From Atherix ibis (taxonomy: Eukaryota > Arthropoda > Insecta > Diptera > Athericidae): DNA of 64,000 nucleotides. This document shows positions 35,651 through 47,667 of this stretch, in pieces (within the stretch, counting starts at the first letter, position 1; each line of letters opens with the position of its first letter). Under the pieces are notes generated by a model, which was not told the origin of the DNA, ran no database searches, and saw only the letters and a list, made by a program, of their open reading frames with translations. Location of the stretch: contig OY282606.1 in NCBI GenBank assembly GCA_958298945.1, positions 93,999,696 through 94,063,695 on the forward strand. Direction: 5' to 3'. The position numbers were made by a program, and so were the translations under genes.

Positions 35651-36170
35651 TCTTCTATTCGCTTCTTAATGTTGTTACGAACATAAAAGGGGCATCAACA
35701 ATTTTACGGAGGATCTTGGATTGTAAGACCTGGACGCAATAGGAATTGGAACATATGCTTGAACCCCAAAGTTCAATTCCATATGTCCAAATAGGTCTTG
35801 TAATTATATTGTATATTAAAAGTTCACTTTTGATTATTAGTTTCGCTCGGTTGTCCAGTAGTCTAAGAAGTTGCAGGTAACGTCTAGTGGCTTCAAGTTT
35901 TTTTGTTTAGTATGTGGGTTCCATATTAATCTCTTGTCCAGGTAAAGTCCCAAATAACGTATTTGATCATATTGTGAAATCAAGGCCGTATCGTATGCAT
36001 AAGTAGCAATAATAGTATTAGGATCAGATGAAATGTCACAGCTATAAATACGTGTATTGTATAAAATAGGACCAAGAATACTGCCTTGTGGGACTTCGGC
36101 TAAAATAGGATATATTTCCGAGGATTCTCAGTTTCTTGAGGAGTCCAGGATACCGCACACGTTCAAAAAA
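35650..36170 (-). pseudogene. Jockey-like LINE fragment
   Basis: Minus-strand sequence closely parallels 2,600-3,240 of the LINE at 2.4-4.3 kb: the NAPFMFVTT-side block, the WTYGIEL block (35,770), the KxLLIYNIIT block, and CAAGGCAGTATTCTTGG (complement of 36,075-36,091) coding GSILG. It lacks part of the reverse transcriptase. Confidence 0.7.
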
Positions 36171-36183
36171 ATACTCCGAAACA

Positions 36184-36600
36184 CATTTGATTAAATTTTC
36201 GACACCCTATATTGCCTGGACTTTTGATATTGTGCAAAAAATATAAAATCAATTAAATGGCCGACACGAGACTTTTTACAAAACTTGATTCTTTTGACAT
36301 AATTTTTGGTAGCTTTTGTATACTTATAGCGGTTGTTGGTTTTTAGATGCTCTAAAAGTTTGAGAATTATCCAAAAAAATCCAACGACGTCAAATCGCAT
36401 GATCTTGGAAGCTAATATAAATAAGGCATCTTTGGAACTGTTCACGCAATCAAGCGAAAAATTTTGCGTGTTGTGTGGCTTGTGGCACCGTTTTATTGAA
36501 ACCACATATTTCTACATTAAAATCTTTAAGTTTGAGCTAAGAATTCACGGTAATGGTTTCTTCTTTTCCATTTTCAAATAAATATGATCCAAATGACACT
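36184..36600 (-). pseudogene. Tc1/mariner-like transposase relic
   Basis: On the minus strand: MWFQ then a stop and NGATSHTTRKIFRLIA, a variant of the second-Asp block WFQQDGATxHT with Asp changed to Asn. LPRSCDLTSLDFFG (third Asp region) and KPTTAISIQKLPKIM follow. The left end ACACCCTATATTGCCTGG may be a terminal sequence. Two jockey-like fragments lie on either side. Confidence 0.65.
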
Positions 36601-36639
36601 TTCAGATAAATTAAATTATTATTCAGATAAATTAAATTA

Positions 36640-37180
36640 CAACGATAGTATTAGGATCAGGTTCGATGTCATAGGTATAAATATTTTATATAAAGGGACC
36701 AACGATACTACCTTGTAGGACTCCGGTTAGAATAGGATACATTTCCGAGGCTTCTGAGTTAATTGCAACTTGGAAATGTTGTTGGGAGATATATGAATTT
36801 ATGATAAGGTAGAATGTTGAAGGAATAAAGTTCTTGAGTGTCCAGAGGATTCCGGGATGCCACACACGATCAAAAGCTTGGGAGATATCTAAAAATACTC
36901 CTGGGCAATACTCTTTCCTCTCAAGAGAAAATGCAATATGATCAACAATGCGATGGCATTGCTGGATAGTAGAGTGTTCAGATCGGAAGCCAAATTGGTG
37001 ATCAGGAATAATTTTTTCATTAACTCGGACTGGGTAGAGTCGTTTTACGTAACAAAGTTATTCACCGTAACCTTAATGTTCCCTTCGTTCATGATTTGTG
37101 CGTCTCCCTCGTTATACAAAGTTTTGTTCCCGACTATAACCCTCTTATTAAAAAGTTTTCTCTATTACCTTCTCAATTTA
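36640..37180 (-). pseudogene. Two small jockey-like LINE pieces
   Basis: 36,640-37,055 is minus-strand reverse transcriptase. It parallels 3,010-3,400 of the LINE at 2.4-4.3 kb: the complement of AGGACTCCGGTTAGAATAGG codes the AGVPQ region, and GATCGGAAGCCAAATTGG codes the FGFRS block. 37,056-37,180 is a plus-strand tail piece (HRNLNVPFVHDLCVSLV). The two pieces meet head to head. Confidence 0.65.
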
Positions 37181-38328
37181 CCAAGTGTATAAGCTTAAAT
37201 CCGCTGTGTTTTAGTCAACAAAACACATGTTTTTTTTAATAGAACACAAATTTATGAAGCAAAAACAAATTTATTCAAAGTACTTGCCCGCGCTAGCTAC
37301 ACATTTTTCCATATCTCGGGAAATTTGTGGATACCACGGCAAAAAATTTCCTTCTCTTTCGAGGCAAACCACTCATCAAACCATGTTCGGACGCTTCGTA
37401 AGAATCGAAGTGCTGCTCAGCGAGCGCCTGCCCCATCGACGAAAACAGGTGGTAGTAGGAAGGAAACTCCAAGTTGTTTCGGACCATTTTTGATCATGGA
37501 GGAAAATCAGCGACGCAATTTGATCAGTTGTCGGTGGTAGCGGTGGACATTGACAGTTTCCCCAGGTTTCAACATCTCATAGTAGACAATACCCTGCTGA
37601 TCCCACCAAATGCGCAGCATCGTCTTACGTCCGATGCGATTTGGTCTTGGTGAAGATGTTGATGGTTGGCCGGGATCAACCCACGATATCTTGCGCTTAG
37701 GATTCTCAAAATATATCCACTTTTCATCGCCTGTCACAATCCGATGCAGGAACGACTTCCTTTTTTGTCTGGCGAGCAAGATTTCGCATGTGTTTTGGCG
37801 TCGCTCCATCTGCCTATCGTTCAATTCATGCGACAACCATTTTCCGATCTTTTCAATGTTCCCCATGGCACACAGACGCTTGAAAATGGCTGGCTGAGTA
37901 ACACCTAATTGCTCCGCGAGCATTTTTTGCGATTGGGTATTGTCTTCGTCCAAAAGAAGCTGCAATTGATGGTCCTCAACCTTCCTAGGCCGATTTTCAC
38001 GCTTCTTGTCCAACAAGTTAAAGTTACCGTCTTTGAACCAACGAAACCAATCTCAGTATGTTGTTTCCGATAAAGCACTGTCACCATAGGCCCCCATAAG
38101 CATTCGATGCAATTCGGCAGCCGATTTCTTCAAATTGAAGCAGAAAAGCAGAACTTCCCGCATATGCTCTTTTTCTGGCACGAAACTAGACATGATTACC
38201 AAAGGAAAAATGTATGTTGTTATACGAAATTGCTGACAATGTGTACTGAATAATGTTGACAGATATAGCTTAATACGCTCACTCACGCCATCTATGACCA
38301 AACAGCGGTTTTAAGCTTCTACCCCTGA
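37181..38328 (-). mobile_element. Mariner, family C, copy 2
   Basis: The left end CCAAGTGTATAAGCTTAAAT follows TA (37,179-37,180). The right end, complemented, reads TCAGGGGTAGAAGCTTAAAA and is followed by TA (38,329-38,330). Both share AAGCTTAAAxCCGCTGT. Confidence 0.9.
37271..38193 (-). pseudogene. Mos1-like mariner transposase, broken
   Basis: The start MSSFVPEKEHMREVLLFCF is intact, followed by the first HTH and a CGA-to-TGA-type stop in SETTY-stop-DWFRW. The second HTH (AEQLGVTQPAIFKRLCAMG), RQMERRQNTCEILLARQKRK, VTGDEKW (first Asp), then WWDQQGIVYYEMLKPGET are good. After HRQLIKLRR a deletion removes the FLHDNAPSH block (second Asp). FDEWFASKEKE and the C-terminus remain. Confidence 0.92.
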
Positions 38329-38330
38329 TA

Positions 38331-41035
38331 TAATTGTTAGCGTTTACAAAGAAATTTCTTAAAATGTTGAAATCTCGTTTGGTAAAGAGAAACACCGATG
38401 GCTGTTTACTCTCACATCTTCCTGTCCTGTCATTGTTGTGTCTTTGTCATAAAATCTACTTGTTACAATATATATGTAGTTGTAGATACCTAAACAAATA
38501 AAAAATAAAAAACCTAATAGGTAATCGTTTCCCAAAAGTACTTATAGCCACTTTTGACATAAGTATCTACTGTAGCAATAATCAAAAAAGCAAATCAACA
38601 TCCAACGATTTATCGATGGAAATAAAAATTTAGTGTTTGATAATCTTCCGTTTTTCGAAGCATATTCATGGTTTATTGGCCATATTTGTAGATTACAGCC
38701 GCGCTTTTATCGCATTTCGTCGTGCCGATATGTTTTGAGTATAGCTTTCCTTATATGCTGGGACATTAACCCGATTAATGGGAGATTGGAATAGTAGAAT
38801 GTTTCAGAAATTTCTATGATATTGCCAGTCTGCCAAATCACCATTATTCAATAGCTGTGATTTGTTATTTTTCCGTTGATTTTTTTTTTATTTTATTTTT
38901 ATTGAAATTAGTTGAGACGAAGCTTCAGTAACTGTCATGCCAGGGTAGTACTACGAATATTGACTTTGCAAATCCTCAATGCGCATATAGCCCATAAGCC
39001 ATAAGCTCGTAACAGTAACGAATTCACTGTTTGATATTTGTTACTGTAATTTACGATATTCTCTTTCCATTTGCAGTATCAGCGGAACTGTGCAAAATGT
39101 ACAAAACCATATCTTTTCCCCGTTGAAGATCTACTATAGAAAGCCTTCTTATTTCTGTACAATTTGATATTATGTTAGTCAGAGCTAATCGAATTCTTTC
39201 CAGTATTCGATTAGTTATAGATACCTTTAATGATCTTATAATCATGAATTAAATGTACTAATGTTGAATAAAGTTAGAATTTTATTCGAAAAAGTAATTC
39301 AATTTAGGGATTTCCAATACAGACAACCAATCTTTGTTTATTGCCTTGCCTAACTTCAATGCAGTTCAAGATAATTATAGTAGACCTTATCAAATTTATA
39401 GCATTTTAGCCTTTTTTCCGATTTGCTTTTTAGATAAAAATACATTTTGTCCATTATACTTTAATAGTATGGTAGATTATAAGTTCTTTTAATTAGACTA
39501 AATAGAGTTATTGACCATTTTTAAAATTCAATTTTTTCTGGAAAGGTAGTCAAATATAGTTTAGAAATCATTAAATACAGGAAATTGAACATACTTATGT
39601 AGTCTTACTAATGATTTATATTTCTAGATAATAACATTTTCATTTATTGTATATTCACATAAATATATTTTTTGTTTATTAAATTATACAAATTATCATA
39701 GTATTTTTAGAAATAAATAACATTTTATATCTGCTCGGGTAAACTGTAAATCTAAATTTAAATTTCTACAGGTATATTATTACAGTTTTGTTTACTATTT
39801 AATATATTATCTCATCAGTTGTGAATACAGTAATTATAAATCAAAATAGATGTTTTTCACGCAAAAGGTTGAAAATACAACGATTATAAGCATGTAGATC
39901 AGTAAAAGTAGAATATATTCAAAAGATACTTTGATGCTGATTGAATATTCTTAAGGCATGATATTTGGAGAGAATACGAGTATATAACAAAAAATAAGAA
40001 GTTTCAAATTCGATTTTCAAATAATATGGCAAATTTTTAAAATGCACAAAAGAAAAGTTATTATTTTGGAATAAAATAAAAACTATGAAAATTCGATGTC
40101 AATTTTTATTGGATATAAATTATTATAATTTTATTCATTTGTATAATATAATAATATCTTATAGATTCGAGAGAAGAAAAAAATAAAACTTTTAAATATG
40201 AATACTAATATGGCAATTATGTAAATTTTGGTCAAACCTAATCGGTAAACGCTATTCACAGATACTTTCTTTGATGTTGAAAAATAATATTATTAAGTTT
40301 AAAATATTTAATAGAAATGAAGAGTTGTGAATATGTCCAAACAATTTTTACAGTATATCTTATTAAGAATAAAGACAGTCATCGTCAATATAAATGACAT
40401 TTTGCACGTTCTTCCAAAACAGGAATAGTATATTTTTATTCTATCACCAAACATAAAATATTATAAAGTTATAAATATTTATAAAAATCAGATTTTATAT
40501 GGACATAATGGTCATTCGACTAATCACTTTTTTGTACATTAATACAATATTATCTCCTTAAAAAGTAGTATTGGTAAAGGTTCTGTTTCCCATCTTCGTA
40601 GCAGAGCAAGACGGCTTCAACTAGAATCCCAAAAGGTTTTAGCAAATAAACAATATAATGCAAATTATTTTCCTAATAAACTATAACCAGTCCAATATTA
40701 TTGAATTTATTTAATTTGATTCAAATTTCAAAACACAATCAAAATAGTTTACCACAATATAGATACAATTTAGAATAAGTAAATAAAATATAAAATATTT
40801 ACTGAAGAGTTAATCTATAGTATTTTAGGAAATAATAATAGACTGTCAGTCAAATAATTTACCGGATTCTTAAGTTGAAGAGCTTTTTAAATATAAACAT
40901 TTTAAAAAAAGGGTGGATTATTTGTTGATTTTTTTTTAACACTAAAAGAAAATACGCATATCGTAAGCAAGCAAACATTAACATTTTTTTATTCATATGA
41001 ATGTTTTATCTATTAAAATTATGGACAAAAAATAA
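38331..41035. other. Long AT-rich stretch, no gene seen
   Basis: Nothing recognised apart from a 30-bp resemblance to family K near 40,608-40,640. Confidence 0.45.
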
Positions 41036-41148
41036 TACAGGGTATAAGCTTAAATCCGCTGTTTGGTGATAGATGGCGTGACTGAGCGTATTAAGATATC
41101 ATGGGCATGCCATAATTTTTTTTATGAGTTTGACATCTGTCAACATTA

Positions 41149-41214
41149 GTATGTTGTTGTACGAAATTGTTAACAATCAGTGCACATTGTTAACAATTTC
41201 GTACAACAACATAC
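41149..41214. repeat. Perfect 29-bp-arm inverted repeat in the mariner leader
   Basis: Arm 1 at 41,149-41,177 and arm 2 at 41,186-41,214 are exact reverse complements, with the 8-nt spacer CAGTGCAC. The other two family C copies have only the second arm, so the first arm is an added inverted copy. Confidence 0.95.
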
Positions 41215-41232
41215 ATTTTTCCTTTGGTAATC

Positions 41233-42258
41233 TTGTCTAGGTTTGTGCCAGAAAAAGAGCATATTCGGGAACCTCTGCTTTTCTGCTTCAATTTGAAGAA
41301 ATAGGCTGCCGAATCGCATTTAATGCTTATGGAGGCCTATGGTAACAGTGCTTTATCGGAAACAATGTGCCGAGATTGGTCTCGTCGGTTCAAAGACGGC
41401 AATTTTGACTTGTGGGACAAAAAGCGTGAAAATCGACCTAGGAAGGTTGAGTACCATCAATTGCAGGTTCTTTTGGACGAAGACGATACCCAATCTCAAA
41501 AAATGCTCGCGGAGCAATTGGGTGTTACTCAACAAGCCATTTCAATGCGTCTGCATGCCATGGGGAAGATTGAAAAGATCGGAAAATGGGTGCCGCATGA
41601 ATTGAACGATAGGCAGATGGAGCGATGCCAAAACACATGCGAAATCTTGCTCGCCAGACAAAAAAGAAAGTCGTTCCTGCATCGGATTGTGACAGGCGAT
41701 GAAAAGTGGATATATTTCGAGAATCCTAAACGCAAGAAATCGTGGGTTGATCCCGGCAAACCATCAACATCTTCACCAAGACCAAATCGCTTCGGACGGA
41801 AGACGATGCTGTGCGTTTGGTGGGATCATCAGGATATCGTCTACTATGAGATGTTGGAACCTGGTGAAACTGTCAATGCCCACCGCTACCTGATCAAATT
41901 GCATCGTGCTTTGCGTGAAAAAATGACGGATTATCAACAAAGACATGACAAGCTGATTTTCCTCCACGACAACGCACCATCACACGTCAAAACTGGTCCG
42001 AAACTACTTGGAGACACTCAACATTGGAGGTGCTACCCCACCCCGCTTATTCATCAGACCTGGCCCCTTCCGACTACCTCCTGTTTTCGTCGATGGGCCA
42101 TCCGCTCGCTGAGCAGCACTTCGATTCTTACGAAGTCGTCCGAAAATGGCTTGATGAATGGTTTCCCTCGAAAGAGAAGGAATTTTTTGTCGTGGTATCC
42201 ACAAATTGCCCGAGAAATGGAAAAATGTGTAGCTAACGAGGGTAAGTACTTTGAATAA
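41233..42258 (+). pseudogene. Mos1-like mariner transposase, nearly whole but broken
   Basis: The start ATG has become TTG (41,233), and a TAG interrupts the first HTH near 41,301. From 41,323 a 311-codon reading frame is open: MLMEAYGNSALSETMCRDW, FKDGNFDLWDKKREN, AEQLGVTQQAISMRLHAMGK, VTGDEKW (first Asp) and FLHDNAPSH (second Asp). Near 42,010 a frame change occurs; the third motif YSSDLAPSD is in the next frame, and the frame returns near 42,190 for the C-terminus ANEGKYFE. The two changes compensate, so the frame stays open while the third Asp is lost from it. Confidence 0.92.
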
Positions 42259-42309
42259 ATTTGTTTTTGCTTTCTATGAAAAAAAACATGTGTTTATTGA
42301 CTAAAAAAC

Positions 42310-42350
42310 AGCGGATTTAAGCTTATACATCTGCGGATTTAAGCTTATTT
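42310..42350. repeat. Duplicated end of the mariner inverted repeat
   Basis: GCGGATTTAAGCTTAT occurs twice, at 42,311-42,326 and 42,333-42,348, separated by ACATCT. The second copy lies at or just beyond the expected terminus. Confidence 0.75.
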
Positions 42351-42359
42351 GTATAATCA

Positions 42360-42850
42360 CCATGACTCAGATTACAGGCCTGCATCCGAACCTCATTCGC
42401 ATTAACTGTTATAGCCTCTTCACTATTATAATTCCACACGAGCCCATAAATCCCACCAAACAGTGACTTTTTGAGTATGCATCGGTTTTTCATAAGTCAC
42501 ATGAGTTTTTTCTGCGTTACAGATTTAACAATTTTGCTTGTCAACATAGCCGTTGATGTAAAAATTTGCTTTGTTGCTAAAGATTATCTTCGATTAAATT
42601 GATATTTTAATAGAACACATGTTTTCGTAGTAAGTTTGAATGATTAAAATGCGTTGTTCTACTTTTAATGACTCCATGAATAAAAGTGTTCTAGTTTTAA
42701 ATACATTAAAAAATACCTGGATGGACCCGCACGTCAGATTTTAGTATATGTATACGCAATTTCCGAGAAATCAAAAATTATTGCAAAAGCGGCGAGAAAT
42801 CGTACTACCTGCATATATTTGTGTGGATTTTTTTATGTAGACATAACACC
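42360..42850 (-). pseudogene. SRGGHL-type element, 5' half
   Basis: On the minus strand the leader (42,720-42,850) is followed by MESLKVEQRILIIQTYYENM (N-terminal HTH). Then, after a deletion, IIFSNKANFYINGYVDKQNC and THVTYEKPMHTQKVTVWWDL (catalytic core, with the first-Asp block FSDEAHF changed to FSNKANF). The sequence stops near 42,360, at the mariner edge. Confidence 0.75.
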
Positions 42851-43808
42851 CACTGACATTTTGTTTTCGTAAAAGAAATTTTTTCAATTCCAAAAGCATA
42901 ATTAATGATCTTATTCCCAACAAAAATACAATTTAAACACAATGGTAAGCAATTTTATTTTTTGTACAATCTTTTGATATGAAATAAAATTATTATCAAT
43001 CAAAAATCAAGCACCTCACCTTTGTAGACGTTTGGAGAGTTGTTTTAAAACTCGCCATTCTCCTAGAAGTGGTGGCATACCGAAATGCTTACATAATTTT
43101 GTTGACATTTAGATACTTATCGCAGAGTGAAATTTTAAGTGCGGTTTTATTAAATTTTAAATAGTTTACGAACAAGTAAGTATAAATTAATACATTTGCA
43201 TAAATATTTGTATTCTTCACAAGAACAAATAGGAAGTTTTTATTTTCGGATACGAAGTTATTCGTGAAATGTTATTTTGAAAGTGTGTGCGTTCTTATTT
43301 TTGTGTAGAGAGCTATCCAGTTCTTCTATAATCTAAGGTCCTAGTTTACGAGTATTCTTGACAGCTGTAAAAAAAATTATGACATGTTTATTTTGACAGA
43401 TATTTTGAAAGTTGAAAAAAAATCCAACAGATGGCGCGCTGTATAACCATTTAGAAGTATTACATTTTCAATAATTCTGAATTAAACGTCAAATTGAATT
43501 TTATTATAGGTCCATTTTTTATTGTCATTTTATATATTTATAAAAAAAAACCATTAAGATTTTTTTTGTTTTGTTCAACTATATGCAGAATATCCTGTTT
43601 AATTGATAGAAAGCATAAAATTACATTGCGATAAGTACTTTTTAACAGAGTATTTTCTGTTGCTAAATAAACTTATTTAAATTTTTGTTTATTAAATTTG
43701 ATAAACAATTCGACTAGATTAGCTACAATTTCAAAATATTTTAGATTAATCCCAACCAAATAAACATAAATTTAATTGTGCACGAATTTAAAAGAACAAA
43801 AAAAAAAC
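42851..43808. other. AT-rich stretch, no gene supported
   Basis: No ORF. A good splice-donor match GTAAGTAT lies at about 43,175, after a slightly less AT-rich block with no stop-rich signature; this alone does not make an exon. Confidence 0.3.
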
Positions 43809-43850
43809 ATATATACACATAAGGACACAGCTGTCCTTATCTGTATATAT
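43809..43850. repeat. 42-nt hairpin
   Basis: ATATATACA (43,809-43,817) pairs with TGTATATAT (43,842-43,850) and ATAAGGACA (43,819-43,827) with TGTCCTTAT (43,832-43,840), with a C/C mismatch between the two stems and loop CAGC. Flanking A- and T-runs extend the pairing. It lies just past the 3' end of the R1-like LINE. Confidence 0.85.
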
Positions 43851-43889
43851 ATATATTTTTTTGTCTTAGTAAGATGGAAAATCATCGAA

Positions 43890-46860
43890 AGATAAAGTGT
43901 GGGACTTTAACCCACTAAAACCACCTTACTTGTTCACATATATAATCATCCCACGGAACCACCGTCAGGCATTACTTCGTGGGGCATGGATCGATTGAAA
44001 TCACTACTCTTGTTAATTATCACCATCGCTTTCTTTAACGCTCCTCCAGATGTACTTTTTTTAAGGACGATTATCGCAGGGACTTCGACAGCCACCCAGG
44101 TTATCTCCGAGTTCAACATCAGAGCTACTACATTCTCCGGTGTCAGAGGTCTGCCAGCTCACTTCTGAGCCTCTTCTATTTCCGCATTGAATCGGCCGCA
44201 GTAAAAGAGCACATGTTCCGCGCTCTCCACCATCTCTTCACAAGTAGAGCACACTGAGCTAGAATCATATTTAAAGCGGAATTAGTAAGACTGAAAACAT
44301 CAGTGCCCCGTCAAAAATTGTGATAAATAGTAACCATGCCGTTGATCTATCAACGAATCCATCGCCGAGATAAGACGGTGAGTCCATCTGCCATCGGTGG
44401 CATGATCCCAATGATTTTGGGATAATGCCACCGATGGATCGCGGCACAGCGTCACACCGATTTCTCGGGCAGTTCAACCTCTGCCGCTATTCTTGCAGTA
44501 TTTCAATCGGTATCAATCCAGCCACAACACAAATGGCCACGCAAGACACTATTCGGAACGCGCAGGCCACCCTCAATGTGCTCCTATGGTAGACTGAGAC
44601 AACAAAATAGACCCAACCACGGTCGCCAAACGGATTTTCCTGCTCTGCCTGAGTCCCCGAAGGTTCCATATAAAGCGCCCAAGCGCCACCACATATGGTA
44701 GGTGCTCCTGAAACCACAGCTTTGCATCAATCACCACCCCCATGTACTTTAGAGATGGTCTCGATGTCATCTTATGTTGCCCAATCCTAATGGTGATATT
44801 CTCTCTTCTCTTCCTGCCCGTCATTAGGACTGCCTCCAGCTTATGGTTCGCAAGTATAAGATTAGCTGCTATAAGTCAGCTTCGAACTAAACCGACAGTG
44901 AGAAATTGTTATTTAACGTGACCTAGTTGTCCAAACCCCAAGGCCACGAGTCGCCTACGACTATAGGAATTGAGATACGCTCAATCAACGTAACACCATT
45001 ACTGGCAGTTAACAGATAGAATCAGTTACAAGCTGACTCTCCACCTGCTGGTGGCGAGGAATGTCTAAACCTCTACTGTCATAAGCAGTGACAGTGCCCG
45101 AGATAAGTGTAATGCATTGCTATATTTGCCAGTTACCTCACACCTGCGATCAGAAGACCGTACCCGTGACATGGGTATTAACCACAAACACCACGTTGCT
45201 GCCAAATGGCGCCTCACCTCGATCGGGCACAGTATATTCTACTGTGGGGCTCCCGATCCCCGTGGTACCCATTTTTGTTTTAAGAGTACTTTGGTTTGTA
45301 CTCCGCTCATAGAGCTACGGTAAGGAATCTTGTAAACTCCTAGGCACCGCTAAGCCAGCTCAGGTACGCGGGTTCGCCAAAACCCGAAGGTACAACCGGA
45401 ATCGACCTTGGTCTTTCACCCGGTTGTAGCCACCCTGCGTGTCATTCACGCACTTATTCACGCACCATTCTCATTCTTCTCTCAAAAAGTGCCACAGCAA
45501 ACGCATTCAAGCATTCATATCTCTCTTTCACACTCAACACACCACTCACATTCACACCCTCCTCATTCACCACGATTCCACATACACCTAGGTCACGCAA
45601 ATCTCCATACAGGCCACACTCAATGAGGAGGTGCCTGGCACTCTCCTCCGCCGCCCCACAAGGGCATCTAGCCTCCGTGGCCAGTCCACGCCTGTATAGG
45701 AACCCATTCATACTGCCGTGCCCCGTGAGCAAATACCCAAATGACAGACCAAACTCAAATCCATACGCAGACGCAAAGCACACATTCGGAATGAACATGT
45801 GCGTCCATCTGCCATTCACACTCTCATCCCATCGTTGCTGCCATGAACTGAACCGACAGTCTCATTACAGGACAGTTCTCCTTCTTCCCCGCATTTGGCC
45901 ACTACGGCCACAGCAACATCGTTAACAAATGCGATGATTCTCGCCTCCTCTGGGATATGGAGCTTGAGAATACAATTATGCACCACATTCCACAATAGAG
46001 GGCCCAGAACTAAACCTTAATGGACCCCCTTGTGATTCTATAAGATCTCTCCCCATAGCTTGTCCTGTACAACAGATTCGACTACTAAGATATTTTTTTA
46101 TTATCCTGATTTTGTACTTCGGGACATCCATTGAGCCCAGGGCGTCAAGAATACAATCCCATCTCGCCGAGTTGAAAGCGTTCTTCACATCAAGAGTTAT
46201 TATGGCGCAGTATTTTATGGAGCCCCCTTTCCACATTTTACTCTCGATAGCTTTATACGATATGCCAATGGCCCAATCAATAGCATCCAAGGTTGCCTCT
46301 TCCAAAGTTGTGAAAAAATTCCCCGACCAGGTATTAAACACTTCCAAAAAGAAATTCGGATGCGCCGCGACAGCCGCTTTAAGTGCAACTTAAAGTATTG
46401 GGCCCATATGATTTTTTATAACCGCCATCGGGCCCAGATAGCATCGGGCCCAGATTATTTTTTATCATAGATTTTTCTGCATGCCCGAAGGAGTTTGTCC
46501 TGGATAATTCGTAGGATGTGAACACTCCCAGGCTTCAAATTATAATTCCATATACTTACTGCTTTGCTGAGAGTGCAATTGGATGTCTATTCTGTCCAGG
46601 ATCATAGAGTAGGTTGGAGCTGCCATGGAAGAACTCCTCAGTCTCTTCATAATTATCTGATATAGCCTACCCCATGGGTTGTTGTCAACTTCGGCGCATA
46701 GTTCTCTCCACCATTGGCGTTTGCTCTTCTTGATGGTGCGTCTCAACTCTTTTCTTGCTGTTTTATGATGCGCAGATAGTAAAAGGTATTGATACTTACC
46801 CCTTAACCGTTGGCATATGTAAACACCACATAAAAGAAAGGTGAATAGCAACCTCCTTAA
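43890..46860 (-). pseudogene. R1-like LINE ORF2, decayed, with a second LINE inside
   Basis: Minus strand. KKSKRQWWRELCAEVDNNPW (46,640-46,720) is the pre-RT region. VFNTWSGNFF begins the RT at about 46,340. IITLDVKNAFNSARWDCILD (46,130-46,190) is the palm A motif of R1-clade enzymes, and IAFVNDVAVAVVA (45,890-45,930) is the FADD-motif region with ADD changed to VND. After the nested insert come LILANHKLEAVLMTGRKRRE and SLKYMGVVIDAKLWFQEHL, then RVACAFRIVSCVAICVVAGL and the C-terminal SAEHVLFYCGRFN block (44,185-44,230). The 3' tail runs to about 43,890. A few stops and frameshifts. Confidence 0.88.
44900..45844 (-). mobile_element. 5'-truncated R1-like LINE nested in the first
   Basis: It starts at the C-terminal domain WQQRWDESVNGRWTHMFIPN and goes on with the cysteine block CPCGAAEESARHLLIECGLY. 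The ORF ends near 45,454 and a ~550-bp 3' untranslated region follows. GAACTAAACCGACAGT (44,884-44,899) and GAACTGAACCGACAGT (45,845-45,860) flank it: a 16-bp target-site duplication with one difference. Joining the outer flanks restores an R1 reading frame with one stop. Confidence 0.9.
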
Positions 46861-47667
46861 AATTTAGGAATTTATGATAAATTTAATTAAATGTTTATGA
46901 AATTAGAGAGGATTGTCAAAATTACGAAAATCAAACTGATTTATTTACTTTTTATACAAAAGTGATTTAATAAAACTTTCGGTAATAGGAATTTTTAATA
47001 TTTAAACATTATTAAAATAAACAAAAAACAAGCATTTCTTAATTAGTCATTTGTTATAGAAGAGATTTATATTTAATATTAAACTAATATAAATATTTTT
47101 ATAATAATGAATGATTTTCCACTTGTTGATAGAGTCCGAGATTTGGCTGATCACAATTTGGGGTTGATAGACACCAAAAAGTTTAATGTGGACATGTAAG
47201 AAGGATAAGAGGCAGTTTAATGTAGTGACACGGCCATGTTGGTTGGACGGAAAAGTCAAACATTGTTAATTTTTTTAGAGTATTTTCAAATATTTCAGAA
47301 CTTTTTCCCTTGGGAAAGGGATTGTTGGGTTTAGGAGCATCACAATGGCAGAAATGGCGAGTTTTAATGCGGTTGGTCATGAATGACATGAACGACGTGG
47401 TTGGTTATCAAAGAAGAAAACTTGGACAATAGTGGAATGACCAATTCATATTCTGCGATGTGGCGTTGCTCAGAATTTCGGAAAGTTTGTCCAGTAGACA
47501 GGTTTGGCGATATTTGATCAAAACAAAATATATTTGGTCAGTTGATTTAAAATAGTAGTAGACTCAGTATTTTAGAGAGCCTCCCTCACCATTTGATCAG
47601 ATCGGTTATTGTCGAGGTTGACCGCAAACCCAATGCAATCCCACATTTTGTTTGTTCAGTAACCAAT
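46861..47667. other. Mostly non-coding; possible LINE piece
   Basis: On the minus strand 47,100-47,390 has blocks MTNRIKTRHFCHCDAPKPN and LHVHIKLFGVYQPQIVISQI, the latter faintly like a LINE endonuclease block (VYxPP). Too weak to name. Confidence 0.25.

Larger units (their letters stand above)
41038..42333 (+). mobile_element. Mariner, family C, copy 3 (full size)
   Basis: The left end CAGGGTATAAGCTTAAATCC follows TA (41,036-41,037). The right end has the matching GCGGATTTAAGCTTATAC near 42,311-42,328. About 1.3 kb, the full mariner size. The right inverted repeat is partly duplicated outward, and the leader carries an extra inverted copy of a 29-bp piece. Confidence 0.92.

Noticed and set aside
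43130..43182. Possible first exon with strong splice donor GTAAGTAT
   Set aside because: No acceptor, coding exon or promoter partner is visible; one donor match in about 1 kb of AT-rich DNA is weak.
45088..45626. Plus-strand ORFs inside the nested R1-like element
   Set aside because: They are antisense to the LINE C-terminal domain and 3' untranslated region.
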